Assembly (NCBI GenBank): GCA_937974565.1
Contig: CALJWL010000004.1
Span: forward strand, 24,032-88,031
Direction of reading: 5' to 3'
Origin: an uncultured Arenicella sp.
GTDB lineage: Bacteria > Pseudomonadota > Gammaproteobacteria > Arenicellales > Arenicellaceae
Length of the DNA stretch: 64,000 nucleotides
Position numbers and translations under genes: made by a program
Notes under the pieces: model-generated
Seen by the model: only the letters and a program-made list of their open reading frames with translations
Database searches by the model: none
Told to the model about the DNA's origin: nothing
Shown: positions 18,963 through 27,827 of the stretch, piece after piece
Layout of the letters: each line of letters begins with the position of its first letter
Numbering within the stretch: position 1 is the first letter of the stretch

Positions 18963-20816
18963 TCACACTTTACTAGGAAGCTTATCAAACCACGTTTTTT
19001 TCAATATAAGCGCAGTTGTAATGGCTATACCTAAAGTCACGAAGATCGGCAGTGTCTGCTGCAAAACCAGATAAATTGGAAGGATGACAAGCGATGTTTG
19101 CCAAATAATACCAACAAAGACATTAAACGCATCACGTTTAAAATTATTGTTAGCCCGAAAGCTTGGGTCTTCGGCCATGACCTTTTCTTTAATTGGCCCC
19201 CAAAAGCCCCACGGACGGACGTTCTTATAAAACGTTTTTAACACTTCTTCGTCAACAGGCTTGGTTAGTAAGGTGCCGGCTATACAGCCAATAATTGAAA
19301 TGAGTAACATGAATGGGAATGTCACATACAAATCAAACATACCATCAACATTAAACATGTCGCCAAACATTTGTCTGAACGTTAACGCAGGAATAAGTCC
19401 ACCAACCATACCCCAAAAGAAACCGGCGCCGTTGAATCGCCACCAATACCACTTAAGCACGTTTGCGGCCACATAACTGCCGTATAGTCCTGAGACGATC
19501 CATTGCAGAATGCTATTTACATCTTTGGCGTAAAAACCCATGACAATACTAATGCTTACCATCAGCACACCGGCCAACAAGTTAACTCGAAATATCGTTT
19601 TGCTGCCCGCCGTTGGGTTGACGTGTTTCAAGTAAATATCATTGACCAGATAAGCTTGGGTCGCATTCAGTGTGCCAGCAAACGTTGACATAAAGGCGGC
19701 CAATAGGCCCGCTAACAACAACCCCAGAATTCCACTTGGAATAAACTCATTAATGGCCGATGGCAATATCTGCTCAAAATCAATTTGGCCGTTTACCAAT
19801 AAGTCCAGCTTATCAAAGTTAAGTACCGCCAATACCGCAAAACCCGCAATCATAAAATAGCGTAACGGCATCAAAATCATACTCACTGAGCCACTCATTA
19901 ATGCCGCTTCTCGTGGTGACTTAGTTGAGAGAATTTTTTGCATGTCGTAGGTGGGCGCCGGGCCGGCCAAACTGACTAATATGCCCTTGAACACCATCAT
20001 CATAAAAAGCGCCGAGAATAGACCAAAGCCATCGCTCTCGACCCTTTGGTTCACCGCAGGGATTATCGTTGACCAATCTATCGGGGCTTCTCGAAAACCA
20101 AAGAATGGCGTCATCCAGCCATCAGGAACCACCATGGTGCTTTCATTTAAAGCCGATATGGCAATGAAGCCAATCACTATGGCCGCAATGGCCATCAATA
20201 GAAACTGTATTACATCGGCCCAGACAATACTCATCATACCGCCTAGTAACGAATAGAACACCGCGAAGCACGTTAACACGATACCGTAAAAATGCGGCAC
20301 GTATTCCGGTGAGATATCAAACGGAACGTAAGCCGAAACCGATTCCCACGGAATAAATATTTCAACGAATTTACCTACCCCAATGAACCCGTAAGCTAGA
20401 TAACCTAAACCTAGAAAAATAGCAAAGATGACGATAATCGTATGAGACATTCCAGCACTGGCGCCATGACCAAAACGTGTGCCTATCCACTCGGCCCCAG
20501 TAGAAACGTTTGAACGGCGCAGCCACATAGATAAAAACATCATTAAAAATACTTGATTAAAAACCGGCCATAGCCAAGGAATCCAAGCACTCTTCAGACC
20601 ATAAACAAACAACAATGTGACCAGCCACATGGTGCCAGAGATATCGAACATCCCAGAAGCATTTGATAGGCCGAGCATATACCAAGGTAAATTGTTGCCT
20701 CCCAGCATATAATCATTTTTCGAGCGTTCAGCACGCTTTTTGAGCAGCAAACCGATAAACACGGTCGCCAACAAGTAAGCCAAGATGATAGACACATCCA
20801 GCAGTGATAGCTTCAT
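18963..20816 (-). CDS. Sodium:solute symporter (SSS family), probable sugar transporter
   Basis: Inner-membrane Na+-coupled symporter of the SSS/SGLT family, 617 residues, with at least 13 hydrophobic segments. The helix-1 region reads LSLLDVSIILAYLLATVFIG, and SGTMWLVTLLFVYGLKSAWI follows the conserved Na+-site helix. The LLAGLLAAFMSTFAGTLNATQAY segment is typical of sugar-type SSS proteins. The ATG is preceded by a strong AAGGAG. Its stop lies 11 bases before the GH1 ATG, so import and hydrolysis are probably co-expressed. The substrate is inferred only from that pairing. Confidence 0.9.
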   Translation of the reverse strand: MKLSLLDVSIILAYLLATVFIGLLLKKRAERSKNDYMLGGNNLPWYMLGLSNASGMFDISGTMWLVTLLFVYGLKSAWIPWLWPVFNQVFLMMFLSMWLRRSNVSTGAEWIGTRFGHGASAGMSHTIIVIFAIFLGLGYLAYGFIGVGKFVEIFIPWESVSAYVPFDISPEYVPHFYGIVLTCFAVFYSLLGGMMSIVWADVIQFLLMAIAAIVIGFIAISALNESTMVVPDGWMTPFFGFREAPIDWSTIIPAVNQRVESDGFGLFSALFMMMVFKGILVSLAGPAPTYDMQKILSTKSPREAALMSGSVSMILMPLRYFMIAGFAVLAVLNFDKLDLLVNGQIDFEQILPSAINEFIPSGILGLLLAGLLAAFMSTFAGTLNATQAYLVNDIYLKHVNPTAGSKTIFRVNLLAGVLMVSISIVMGFYAKDVNSILQWIVSGLYGSYVAANVLKWYWWRFNGAGFFWGMVGGLIPALTFRQMFGDMFNVDGMFDLYVTFPFMLLISIIGCIAGTLLTKPVDEEVLKTFYKNVRPWGFWGPIKEKVMAEDPSFRANNNFKRDAFNVFVGIIWQTSLVILPIYLVLQQTLPIFVTLGIAITTALILKKTWFDKLPSKV

Positions 20817-20936
20817 TGGGTATCTCCTTCAAACAGTTACACGACTGTGGAGTGTCATGCTTTATTATTTTTTTACGCGGTTTGTTATAGTTTTTATTTC
20901 ACCATGCTTATGATACCTGTCACGGGTTGAAAATAA

Positions 20937-20948
20937 CAACCTAGGTTG
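20937..20948. promoter_or_regulatory. Palindrome upstream of the symporter-glucosidase unit
   Basis: CAACCTAGGTTG is a perfect 12-bp palindrome 121-132 bases before the symporter ATG. It could be an operator, but a site this short may occur by chance and no regulator is adjacent. Confidence 0.25.
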
Positions 20949-21050
20949 AATAAATAACGTAAGGAAGTACTAACCTGCATCTGCAGTGAAATGTGTTTAC
21001 TATTAACGGCAAACACAGATACATATAATCATTGTCTTCATGCAAAAAAA

Positions 21051-21072
21051 ATGCCTCGCTTGAGCGAGGCAT
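21051..21072 (-). terminator. Intrinsic terminator after the ECF sigma/DUF3379 unit
   Basis: A perfect 9-bp stem ATGCCTCGC/GCGAGGCAT with a TTGA-sized loop, followed on the minus strand by a run of eight T. Confidence 0.92.
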
Positions 21073-21155
21073 ATTAAATCGTTTTCTTAATTGAATGCCG
21101 CCAGTTAAGCGAACAACATGGGTATACAAGGCATTCAACATAAATTAGTTCGCGA

Positions 21156-21896
21156 CTAAATATCCCAATAAATGGCTTTTTCAAGCTGTCTGTCAGCAAC
21201 CTGCAGTGCTTTATTGGTGCGGCTCATAATAATCAAGTTGCCACCTCTGACTGGTTTGATACGCGCAACATAACCCTTATATGAAGCATCCAACAAATCG
21301 TCAACTCGATCACCTTTGATATAGGCGAAGGTGACTTGACCATTAGAGGTTTCTAAACTTGCGTGTAAACCGCGATATTGGCCCATCGGGCATATTCTAG
21401 AAAACTGCAAATTTTCTAGAAACTTGAGTTGCATTTCACCATCGTAGTTAGCCAAATGCGTGTTCGCTGATTCATTGGCTTTTTGCGCATCCCATACTGG
21501 GGTTAATGGCTGTTCATTCATATGCTCAGCAACACCAGCCAGTAAAGCTTGATAGTCTTCGTCAATCAAACTCGCTGAACCAAAATAGTTACTGGCGAAA
21601 AATCCAGACACAAATAAGGCAGCGGCAAAACTGGCGGCCATCGCGTAACGCCGCAAACCACTGTTTTTACGTGCGCTCTCCTGCGCTTCTTCTTCTAATA
21701 TTTGGTTAAGTTCAAGCCTTGCCATTAAGCTTGCGGGCATTTGTACATCTATGCTTTTTGATAGATCTGCGTCCATCTGCATAACACCAGCAATATATTG
21801 TCGGCAATCGGGGCACTCTTTACCGTGTATTATAAAGCTTGGTTGAGAACTGTTGGGGTCTGATAAGGCCAGTCTTCTAAAATCTAAGCAGTTCAT
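21156..21896 (-). CDS. DUF3379 family protein, probable anti-sigma factor
   Basis: Probable membrane-anchored regulator of the ECF sigma factor encoded 61 bases upstream. The N-terminus carries a His-x3-Cys-x2-Cys cluster (HGKECPDC) like zinc-binding anti-sigma domains. A single membrane helix follows (about 83-101, YAMAASFAAALFVSGFFAS), then an extracytoplasmic domain of about 140 residues. The frame begins at 21923, but the ATG at codon 10 (21896) gives MNCLDFRRLALSDP, which matches how DUF3379 proteins start. The anti-sigma role is inferred from the zinc motif, the single helix and the pairing. Confidence 0.8.
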   Translation of the reverse strand: MNCLDFRRLALSDPNSSQPSFIIHGKECPDCRQYIAGVMQMDADLSKSIDVQMPASLMARLELNQILEEEAQESARKNSGLRRYAMAASFAAALFVSGFFASNYFGSASLIDEDYQALLAGVAEHMNEQPLTPVWDAQKANESANTHLANYDGEMQLKFLENLQFSRICPMGQYRGLHASLETSNGQVTFAYIKGDRVDDLLDASYKGYVARIKPVRGGNLIIMSRTNKALQVADRQLEKAIYWDI

Positions 21897-21957
21897 TTCT
21901 ATGTTTTCTTCATTTGTGTACATTTAAATTAGGCAAGCTAATACTAGTCAAACAGAA

Positions 21958-22527
21958 CTAATTGCCCACCACACCCAACTGAGGCATTGTTTCATGCCCT
22001 AATATTTGTCGCATTTTTTTACGAGCTCTGAATAAACGAGTCATTACCGCGCTTGAACTAATATCCAAAATTGACGCTATTTCGTCACACGAAAAACCGC
22101 CCAGTACTTGCATCTCTAGAGGCTCTCTATAATCTTTAGGCAATTTAATTAACGCATTACGCAAAGCGAAAGCTTCTGGACGATCGTCATAACCCATATT
22201 ATTAGTATCGGCAATTGTATCCATTTGTTCTACGTCTTTATAATCAAATTGTTTACGCTCAAATTGACGTGCATGCTCACGACGAAAAATAGTGAACAAC
22301 CACCCCTTTGCCGCTTTTGCTTCGCGTAAACTGTCCAAAGACTTCCAGGCACGCAAAAAAGCCTCTTGCATTACGTCTTCCGCCATGTTTTTGTCTTTAC
22401 AAAGCCACAGCGCATACTTATACAAATCTTGCGAGTGCGCTTCTATCAATAATGCGTATTTTCGTTTTTTATCCATCATGCTGTAATTGACCTGTTCTTG
22501 GTCAATCTCATTGCCAGAATTAGACAT
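21958..22527 (-). CDS. ECF-type RNA polymerase sigma factor
   Basis: Extracytoplasmic-function sigma-70 factor, 189 residues. Region 2 includes DKNMAEDVMQEAFLRAWKSL (core binding and -10 recognition). Region 4 reads LPKDYREPLEMQVLGGFSCDEIA then SSSAVMTRLFRARKKM, the -35-binding helix-turn-helix. It sits between the hydrolase gene (4-base gap) and its likely DUF3379 anti-sigma partner, with a shared terminator downstream. The inducing signal and regulon are not evident. Confidence 0.92.
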   Translation of the reverse strand: MSNSGNEIDQEQVNYSMMDKKRKYALLIEAHSQDLYKYALWLCKDKNMAEDVMQEAFLRAWKSLDSLREAKAAKGWLFTIFRREHARQFERKQFDYKDVEQMDTIADTNNMGYDDRPEAFALRNALIKLPKDYREPLEMQVLGGFSCDEIASILDISSSAVMTRLFRARKKMRQILGHETMPQLGVVGN

Positions 22528-22531
22528 TTTT

Positions 22532-23341
22532 CTACTCTTTTTCTAAAAAAGTTAATACTTGTTCAAGCACGGCCTCTTTTTGATCTATATGCAGCCAATG
22601 CCCAGCTTGTTCTACCGTCTTTATTTGTGCCGCGGGAAACCGTTCTGTGATGTTGTCATGGTAACGCTCATTCACATAATCTGAATCGCCACCTTTCACA
22701 AACAAGCAACCTTTGGGATACACGGCTCCCTGTAGTTGAGAGTGTGGGAAACCGGATATTAAAGAGAGGTTATCAAACAACACATCAACATTAAGTCGCC
22801 ATTCATAATTTCCCGCACTACCAGCTAGGCTCAACATGATAAATAGACGGGTGCTTTTTTCTGTAATTTGGGTCGACAAAGCTTGATCAACGGCTGACCT
22901 AGACCCCAATCCTTTCAAATCTAGAGACTTCAGTGCTTCAAGTATCGGTGCGTGGCTATGCTCATATTTAACAGGAGCAATATCAAGCACAATCAATTGG
23001 TCGAGCTTCGAAGCGTGTGTTAATGCAAACACCATCGCTGTCTTGCCCCCCATGCTGTGTCCACATAGAGTAACCTTATCAAGCTTCAATTCTTCTAAAA
23101 GAACAAGCAAGTCATCGACTAAATCAAAATAAGAGTTATTTTTTGCATGAGGAGACTGACCATGATTGCGTTGATCTATCACGATCACTCTGCGTCGTTC
23201 AGCAAGTTTTTTGGCAAAACCACGCCAGTTTGCCGTGGAGCCAAATAGCCCAGGAATGATTAGCACTGGTGATGAATTCCGATGCTCTTGAGTGTAATTA
23301 GGATCGGCTAAATCGAAATAGGTTTGATGGTAAAGTTTCAT
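22532..23341 (-). CDS. Alpha/beta hydrolase, YbfF-like esterase
   Basis: Cytosolic alpha/beta-fold esterase, 269 residues. It has the oxyanion motif PGLFGSTANW (30-39), nucleophile Ser S96 in GHSMGG, an acid residue in the GGDSDYV segment, and the catalytic His in AGHWLH near 247. The sequence most resembles E. coli YbfF, an acyl-CoA/palmitoyl-type thioesterase-like esterase; the natural substrate is unknown. It is only 4 bases upstream of the ECF sigma gene, so the three genes probably form one transcript from the 68-base divergent region with the exporter gene. Confidence 0.85.
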   Translation of the reverse strand: MKLYHQTYFDLADPNYTQEHRNSSPVLIIPGLFGSTANWRGFAKKLAERRRVIVIDQRNHGQSPHAKNNSYFDLVDDLLVLLEELKLDKVTLCGHSMGGKTAMVFALTHASKLDQLIVLDIAPVKYEHSHAPILEALKSLDLKGLGSRSAVDQALSTQITEKSTRLFIMLSLAGSAGNYEWRLNVDVLFDNLSLISGFPHSQLQGAVYPKGCLFVKGGDSDYVNERYHDNITERFPAAQIKTVEQAGHWLHIDQKEAVLEQVLTFLEKE

Positions 23342-23409
23342 GACTTGATTCTATCAAACTCAGCGATAAAAACGTCCGCTTATCACTCAAATCGGATACA
23401 ATTCGCCCC

Positions 23410-24150
23410 ATGTTAGAGTTGATTCTTCTCGTAGTTACCGGTGTCGCCACGGGTTTTTTAAACGTAATGGCAGGCGGCGGCTCCATGCTGTCAGTGCCTA
23501 TTATGATTTTCTTAGGCGTACCCGGTACTGTGGCCAATGGCACGAACCGAATTGCCATCATGCCGCAAAACATTTCTGCCGTATGGGCATTCTATCGCAA
23601 AGGATTTTCAAATTTTAAGCTTAGCTTGAGTTTGGGGGCTTGCACCATTCCTGGCACTTTAATTGGTGCCCACCTCGCCTCCAGAGTACCAAATGAGCAA
23701 TTTAACTCACTGCTCGCACTCATCATGGTAGTGGTGTTGATTGTGATGTCACTACCTCAACCTAAGACCATAGAAGTACACCAAAGCCCGAGTAAATCAC
23801 GCCTTATCATAGGCCATGCAGCCATGGTTTTGATTGGCTTTTGGGGCGGGTTTATACACATTGGGGTCGGTTTTTTGTTAATGCCAGCGCTTAACCGCGT
23901 CATGCAACTTGATTTAATCACCACCAACGCGCATAAAGTATTTATTGTTATGTGTTACACAGCCGTTGCCTTGTTAGTGTTCGCTAATGAATTAGAACTT
24001 ATTTGGAAATACGGCATAGCCTTAGGCGTGGGCACTTGGATTGGCGCTTGGATCGCGGCCAACATGCAAATTAAAAAAGGAATTGGACCTATTAAAGCCA
24101 CGTTGAACGTGGTAATCGTCGCTTTTATTATCAAACTGTTATTTTTCTAA
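23410..24150 (+). CDS. TauE/SafE family (DUF81) membrane transporter
   Basis: Integral membrane protein of the TauE/SafE family, whose members are linked to export of sulfite, sulfoacetate or related organic anions. The 246 residues contain about eight hydrophobic segments in two repeated halves. The first half begins LLVVTGVATGFLNVMAGGGS, carrying the family Gly-rich motif, and the second includes GHAAMVLIGFWGGFIHIGVG. It is divergent from the hydrolase-ECF unit and upstream of bioA by 123 bases. The substrate cannot be assigned. Confidence 0.88.
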   Translation: MLELILLVVTGVATGFLNVMAGGGSMLSVPIMIFLGVPGTVANGTNRIAIMPQNISAVWAFYRKGFSNFKLSLSLGACTIPGTLIGAHLASRVPNEQFNSLLALIMVVVLIVMSLPQPKTIEVHQSPSKSRLIIGHAAMVLIGFWGGFIHIGVGFLLMPALNRVMQLDLITTNAHKVFIVMCYTAVALLVFANELELIWKYGIALGVGTWIGAWIAANMQIKKGIGPIKATLNVVIVAFIIKLLFF

Positions 24151-24273
24151 ATAGCCATTTTGCCCATAACTAGCCATAAAAGGCCCGTATCAATGATGAC
24201 ATCGCTGCGACCAATAATGGACTTTGTAAGAGTAAACTTAATGTTCAATCACTAAAGGCATTTTAAAAAGTCG

Positions 24274-25575
24274 ATGACTTCCCTACTCAATTCACAACTC
24301 GAATTTGATCGTGACCATATATGGCACCCCTACACCAGTGCGACCGAACCGTTACCCACGCAACTGGTAACCAGAGCTGAAGGAGTATGCCTAACGTTGG
24401 ACAACAACAAGACACTGATTGACGGAATGGCCTCATGGTGGTGCGCAATTCATGGCTACAACCACCCCACCTTAAATTCCGCCGCTGAATCTCAAATACG
24501 GGACATGTCACACGTTATGTTCGGCGGGCTAACTCATACTCCAGCTATCGAATTATGTAAAAAACTGATTTCGATCACGCCCAACAACCTTCAACATGTA
24601 TTTTTGGCTGATTCTGGGTCCATCAGTGTGGAGGTCGCCATGAAAATGGCAATTCAGTATTGGCAAGCTAGTAACGCGTCCAGCAAAACTAAGATGCTCT
24701 CACTGAGAGGTGGGTATCACGGAGATACCTTTGCGGCCATGTCGGTTTGTGACCCTGAAACGGGCATGCATCACTTATTTAATAATTCAGTCAATAAACA
24801 GGTTTTCACTGAACGTCCCAAGGCTAGATTTGACTCAAAATTTGATCCGTCGTCGCTGACTAAACTTGAGGCGTCTTTTGACGAAAACCATAAGACTTTG
24901 GCGGCTATTATTCTCGAACCGATTGTGCAAGGAGCTGGTGGCATGTGGTTTTATCACCCCGAGTATTTAAAACGGGTTCGTGAATTATGCGATCACTACA
25001 ACGTTTTACTTATTGCCGATGAAATAGCCACAGGCTTCGGCCGAACAGGAAAAATGTTTGCTTGTGAATGGGCTGAAATTGAACCGGACATTTTGTGTCT
25101 GGGCAAGGCACTCACGGGCGGCTATCTGAGTTTGGCCGCCACACTGACCACACCGAAAATAGCGCATGGTATTTCTCAAAATGGCGGGGTTTTTATGCAT
25201 GGCCCAACGTTTATGGGTAACCCACTGGCCTGTGCGATTGCCGATGCCAGTGTGGAATTACTTTTATCCTCGCCTTGGGAAACCAAATTACTACATTTAG
25301 AACAAAAAATGACGAGGCTTCTAAGGCCAGCAAAAGATATAAGCTCAGTCGTGGACGTGCGAGTTTTAGGCGGAATAGGCGTAATAGAAATGTCTGAGCT
25401 AATTAGTGTGCCGCAAGCGCAAGCTTTCTTCGTTGAGAAAGGGGTGTGGATTCGCCCTTTTGGTAAATTGATCTACATCATGCCACCCTACATCATTAAT
25501 GACCAAGAACTGTCAGTGCTTTGCTCAGCCATGTGTGAATACGCCGAGCTAATTGACGCACGTAAATCGGTTTAA
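24274..25575 (+). CDS. bioA: Adenosylmethionine-8-amino-7-oxononanoate aminotransferase
   Basis: PLP enzyme of biotin synthesis that transfers the amino group of S-adenosylmethionine to KAPA, giving DAPA. Typical BioA features are HIWHPYTS at 15-22, the substrate-pocket MASWWCAIHGYNHP, RGGYHGDTFAAMSV around 145-158, ADEIATGFGRTGK at 248-260, and the PLP lysine K278 in LGKALTGG. The 433 residues are full length. No other bio gene is in the window, so the pathway is dispersed here. Confidence 0.96.
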   Translation: MTSLLNSQLEFDRDHIWHPYTSATEPLPTQLVTRAEGVCLTLDNNKTLIDGMASWWCAIHGYNHPTLNSAAESQIRDMSHVMFGGLTHTPAIELCKKLISITPNNLQHVFLADSGSISVEVAMKMAIQYWQASNASSKTKMLSLRGGYHGDTFAAMSVCDPETGMHHLFNNSVNKQVFTERPKARFDSKFDPSSLTKLEASFDENHKTLAAIILEPIVQGAGGMWFYHPEYLKRVRELCDHYNVLLIADEIATGFGRTGKMFACEWAEIEPDILCLGKALTGGYLSLAATLTTPKIAHGISQNGGVFMHGPTFMGNPLACAIADASVELLLSSPWETKLLHLEQKMTRLLRPAKDISSVVDVRVLGGIGVIEMSELISVPQAQAFFVEKGVWIRPFGKLIYIMPPYIINDQELSVLCSAMCEYAELIDARKSV

Positions 25576-25620
25576 TTTGACCGTGAATGGAACGCTCTGC
25601 CCTAGGTAATATCAATAAAA

Positions 25621-26886
25621 TCAGGCGTTTCTGAAGTAATCAACTTGCGTATCTAAACCGAGTACGTCACGTCTAATCAAATCCATGGCGATTGCCGTGG
25701 TTGTTTTTTGAAACGCTCGCCTTGACATCGGCAGAAAAAATTTTCGAGTTTTAAGGCCATTCTTTCTCCCCCAGGCCATCCAAACCGTGCCCACCGGTTT
25801 GTTGGCGGCCCCTCCGGTCGGGCCTGCAATACCGGATACCGCCATGGCCATATCCGCGTTTGTAAGCCGTATTGCACCGGCAGCCATCTCCAAGACCACC
25901 TGCTCACTGACCGCCCCATGCTCTTGTAACGTCTCTGACGACACCCCTAAAATCGAAGATTTCATCTGGTTTGAGTAAACAACAAACCCACCATTAAAAA
26001 CAGCTGAAGAGCCCGCTTCGCTGGTAATTTCGGCGGCAATGGCTCCGCCAGTACAAGATTCCGCTGTGGTAACCACCAACTCATTCAATAACAGTGTTTG
26101 ATTTAACGCTTGCGTAAGCCGAGTATTATCGTCGCCAATAATGAAGTCACCCAATAAAACCCGAAGCTTTTCGGCCCAACGCAAGTTAAGTGAATCGTTT
26201 TCTTCACCGTAACTGCTTAGCTTTACTTCTATCACGGGGAGCTGAACTCGAAACCCAAGATCAATCTCCTTAGGCCAATCTGGAAATTGTTTATTGATAA
26301 TGTCTTGCAAACCAGACTCAGTCATACCAAAAAGTCGCATACGAGTTACCTTGCTTTTCACGACAATATCAAAATGAGATTGCAACAAAGGCAAAACTTG
26401 TTGCTCCACCATTTTTTTAAACTCGCTAGGCACACCCGGGGTACATATCACTAAACATTCTTTGTATAAACAATGAAACCCCACTGCTGACCCAATAGGA
26501 TTATCCACCACTTCACACGTTTCAGGCAGGTCAGTTTGCTTAAGGTTTGGTTCGGTGAGTTTAAAATCGTGAGATGAGGCCCAGTTTTCTAAATGACTCA
26601 TCGCATCAGGGTGTCGCCTCAATGGCGAGCCCGTCGCTTTAGACAGCGCTAACGCGGTTAGATCATCAACCGTAGGTCCCAAGCCCCCATTAATGATCAA
26701 TACCTCAGAAACAGCGCACAGTTCTTCAATCGACTGAACCAGTAAGTTTAAATCGTCACCCACCACTTTTTTGATATACGGTGTTACCCCGATGTCTTTT
26801 AAAGACTGAGCGATGTAAGCTGAGTTAGAGTCTACAGTATCACCACTCATTAACTCGTTTCCGGTTAAAAGTAAGGATATTTTCAT
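25621..26886 (-). CDS. cinA: CinA family protein with NMN amidohydrolase domain
   Basis: Two-domain protein of 421 residues. The N-terminal MoaB/MogA-like domain (about 1-170; LLTGNELMSGDTVDSNSAYI and NGGLGPTVDDLT) acts as ADP-ribose pyrophosphatase in characterised CinA. The C-terminal PncC domain (about 260-410; TTAESCTGGAIAAEI, VSGIAGPTGG, PVGTVWMAWG) deamidates nicotinamide mononucleotide in NAD salvage. Both domains appear complete. It is convergent with bioA and is the last gene of a long minus-strand run. Confidence 0.92.
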   Translation of the reverse strand: MKISLLLTGNELMSGDTVDSNSAYIAQSLKDIGVTPYIKKVVGDDLNLLVQSIEELCAVSEVLIINGGLGPTVDDLTALALSKATGSPLRRHPDAMSHLENWASSHDFKLTEPNLKQTDLPETCEVVDNPIGSAVGFHCLYKECLVICTPGVPSEFKKMVEQQVLPLLQSHFDIVVKSKVTRMRLFGMTESGLQDIINKQFPDWPKEIDLGFRVQLPVIEVKLSSYGEENDSLNLRWAEKLRVLLGDFIIGDDNTRLTQALNQTLLLNELVVTTAESCTGGAIAAEITSEAGSSAVFNGGFVVYSNQMKSSILGVSSETLQEHGAVSEQVVLEMAAGAIRLTNADMAMAVSGIAGPTGGAANKPVGTVWMAWGRKNGLKTRKFFLPMSRRAFQKTTTAIAMDLIRRDVLGLDTQVDYFRNA

Positions 26887-26936
26887 AATTCTAACGCTCG
26901 CTAATTTATTTGAATAACCTGAAAATAAAAAGACGG

Positions 26937-27827
26937 CTAATCGTCTAGTAAAAACGAAATAATTGGGGAAAGTATGACTTCTCTCTCTTCGTCTATTATC
27001 TGAACAACGGGGATGAGATTCTTAAGTTGTTGTTCAAACCAAGCTTCGGCAATCAACAAATAACCTTGATCATTGGGATGCAAACGAACTAACTGCGAAC
27101 CAAATTGCTCTTGATCTAACACTGCATTGAATGAACCAGGGAAGTTCACAAAGTTTGCAAAGTGATCTACGTACGGGGCGTTCCTCATGCTAGCCACAGA
27201 GCGAATCTGTGCATTAAGTGATTGAATGCTTGAAGGCCCCGAAGAAGGCCTGTCGTCTCTTGGGGTAACCGCCCCGATTATCGGTGTAAAACCAACGAAA
27301 GAACTTCGTGCAGTGGAAATCATCGCGTCTATATTCTCGGCCGTAGTTTGCGACGATATGCCGAAATTTAAATCATTTGTTCCGTACATTATCAGCACGA
27401 TATAGTTATTTCCGGCCAACTGGGATTTTGTGTCAAGTAAGCTATTCAAAAGACGCCTAGATCCAAAACCAGTGCTGCTGCCACCTATTCCCCAATTAGC
27501 AACAATGGCATTCCTAACCTCATTATTTCCATTATAGATTGGAGCAGATAACTCTTCCGTTGGGCAATTCACATCACTCAACCTCTCAGGTTCATTCGTC
27601 AGTAGGCCACTAAGATAAACCGATGGACATCCATCATGACTTGTCGAACCCGCCGGAATGGGTCGATTGGTTAAATTCAAATTCTCGCCAACAGTAATAC
27701 TGTCACCAAACAACGCAATAACAGTACGTTCGCTCTCAGGCAAACTTTCCCCTAGAGTGTTAGACGTGCCAACAAACAAACAAACAATAAACAACAAACT
27801 AAAACGTAACATTAACTTAACGATCAT
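26937..27827 (-). CDS. Secreted SGNH/GDSL hydrolase
   Basis: Predicted exported esterase or lipase-like hydrolase, 296 residues. Residues 1-26 look like a signal peptide. Block I is ALFGDSITVGEN with the nucleophile Ser, a Gly-rich stretch WGIGGSSTGFG supplies the block II region, block III is YGTNDLNFG, and block V LHPNDQGY carries the catalytic His (with D three residues before the His-containing segment being absent but N following, as in many family members). Its start overlaps the upstream exported-protein gene by 11 bases, so the pair is probably co-translated. Substrate unknown: polysaccharide deacylation and lipid ester hydrolysis are both possible. Confidence 0.83.
   Translation of the reverse strand: MIVKLMLRFSLLFIVCLFVGTSNTLGESLPESERTVIALFGDSITVGENLNLTNRPIPAGSTSHDGCPSVYLSGLLTNEPERLSDVNCPTEELSAPIYNGNNEVRNAIVANWGIGGSSTGFGSRRLLNSLLDTKSQLAGNNYIVLIMYGTNDLNFGISSQTTAENIDAMISTARSSFVGFTPIIGAVTPRDDRPSSGPSSIQSLNAQIRSVASMRNAPYVDHFANFVNFPGSFNAVLDQEQFGSQLVRLHPNDQGYLLIAEAWFEQQLKNLIPVVQIIDEEREVILSPIISFLLDD

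Larger units (their letters stand above)
20817..21155. other. Intergenic region upstream of the symporter unit
   Basis: 339 bases with no gene. It holds the DUF3379 terminator at 21051-21072, a perfect 12-bp palindrome at 20937-20948, and a possible minus-strand -10 (TATAAC, 20889-20884) lacking a clear -35. Confidence 0.5.
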
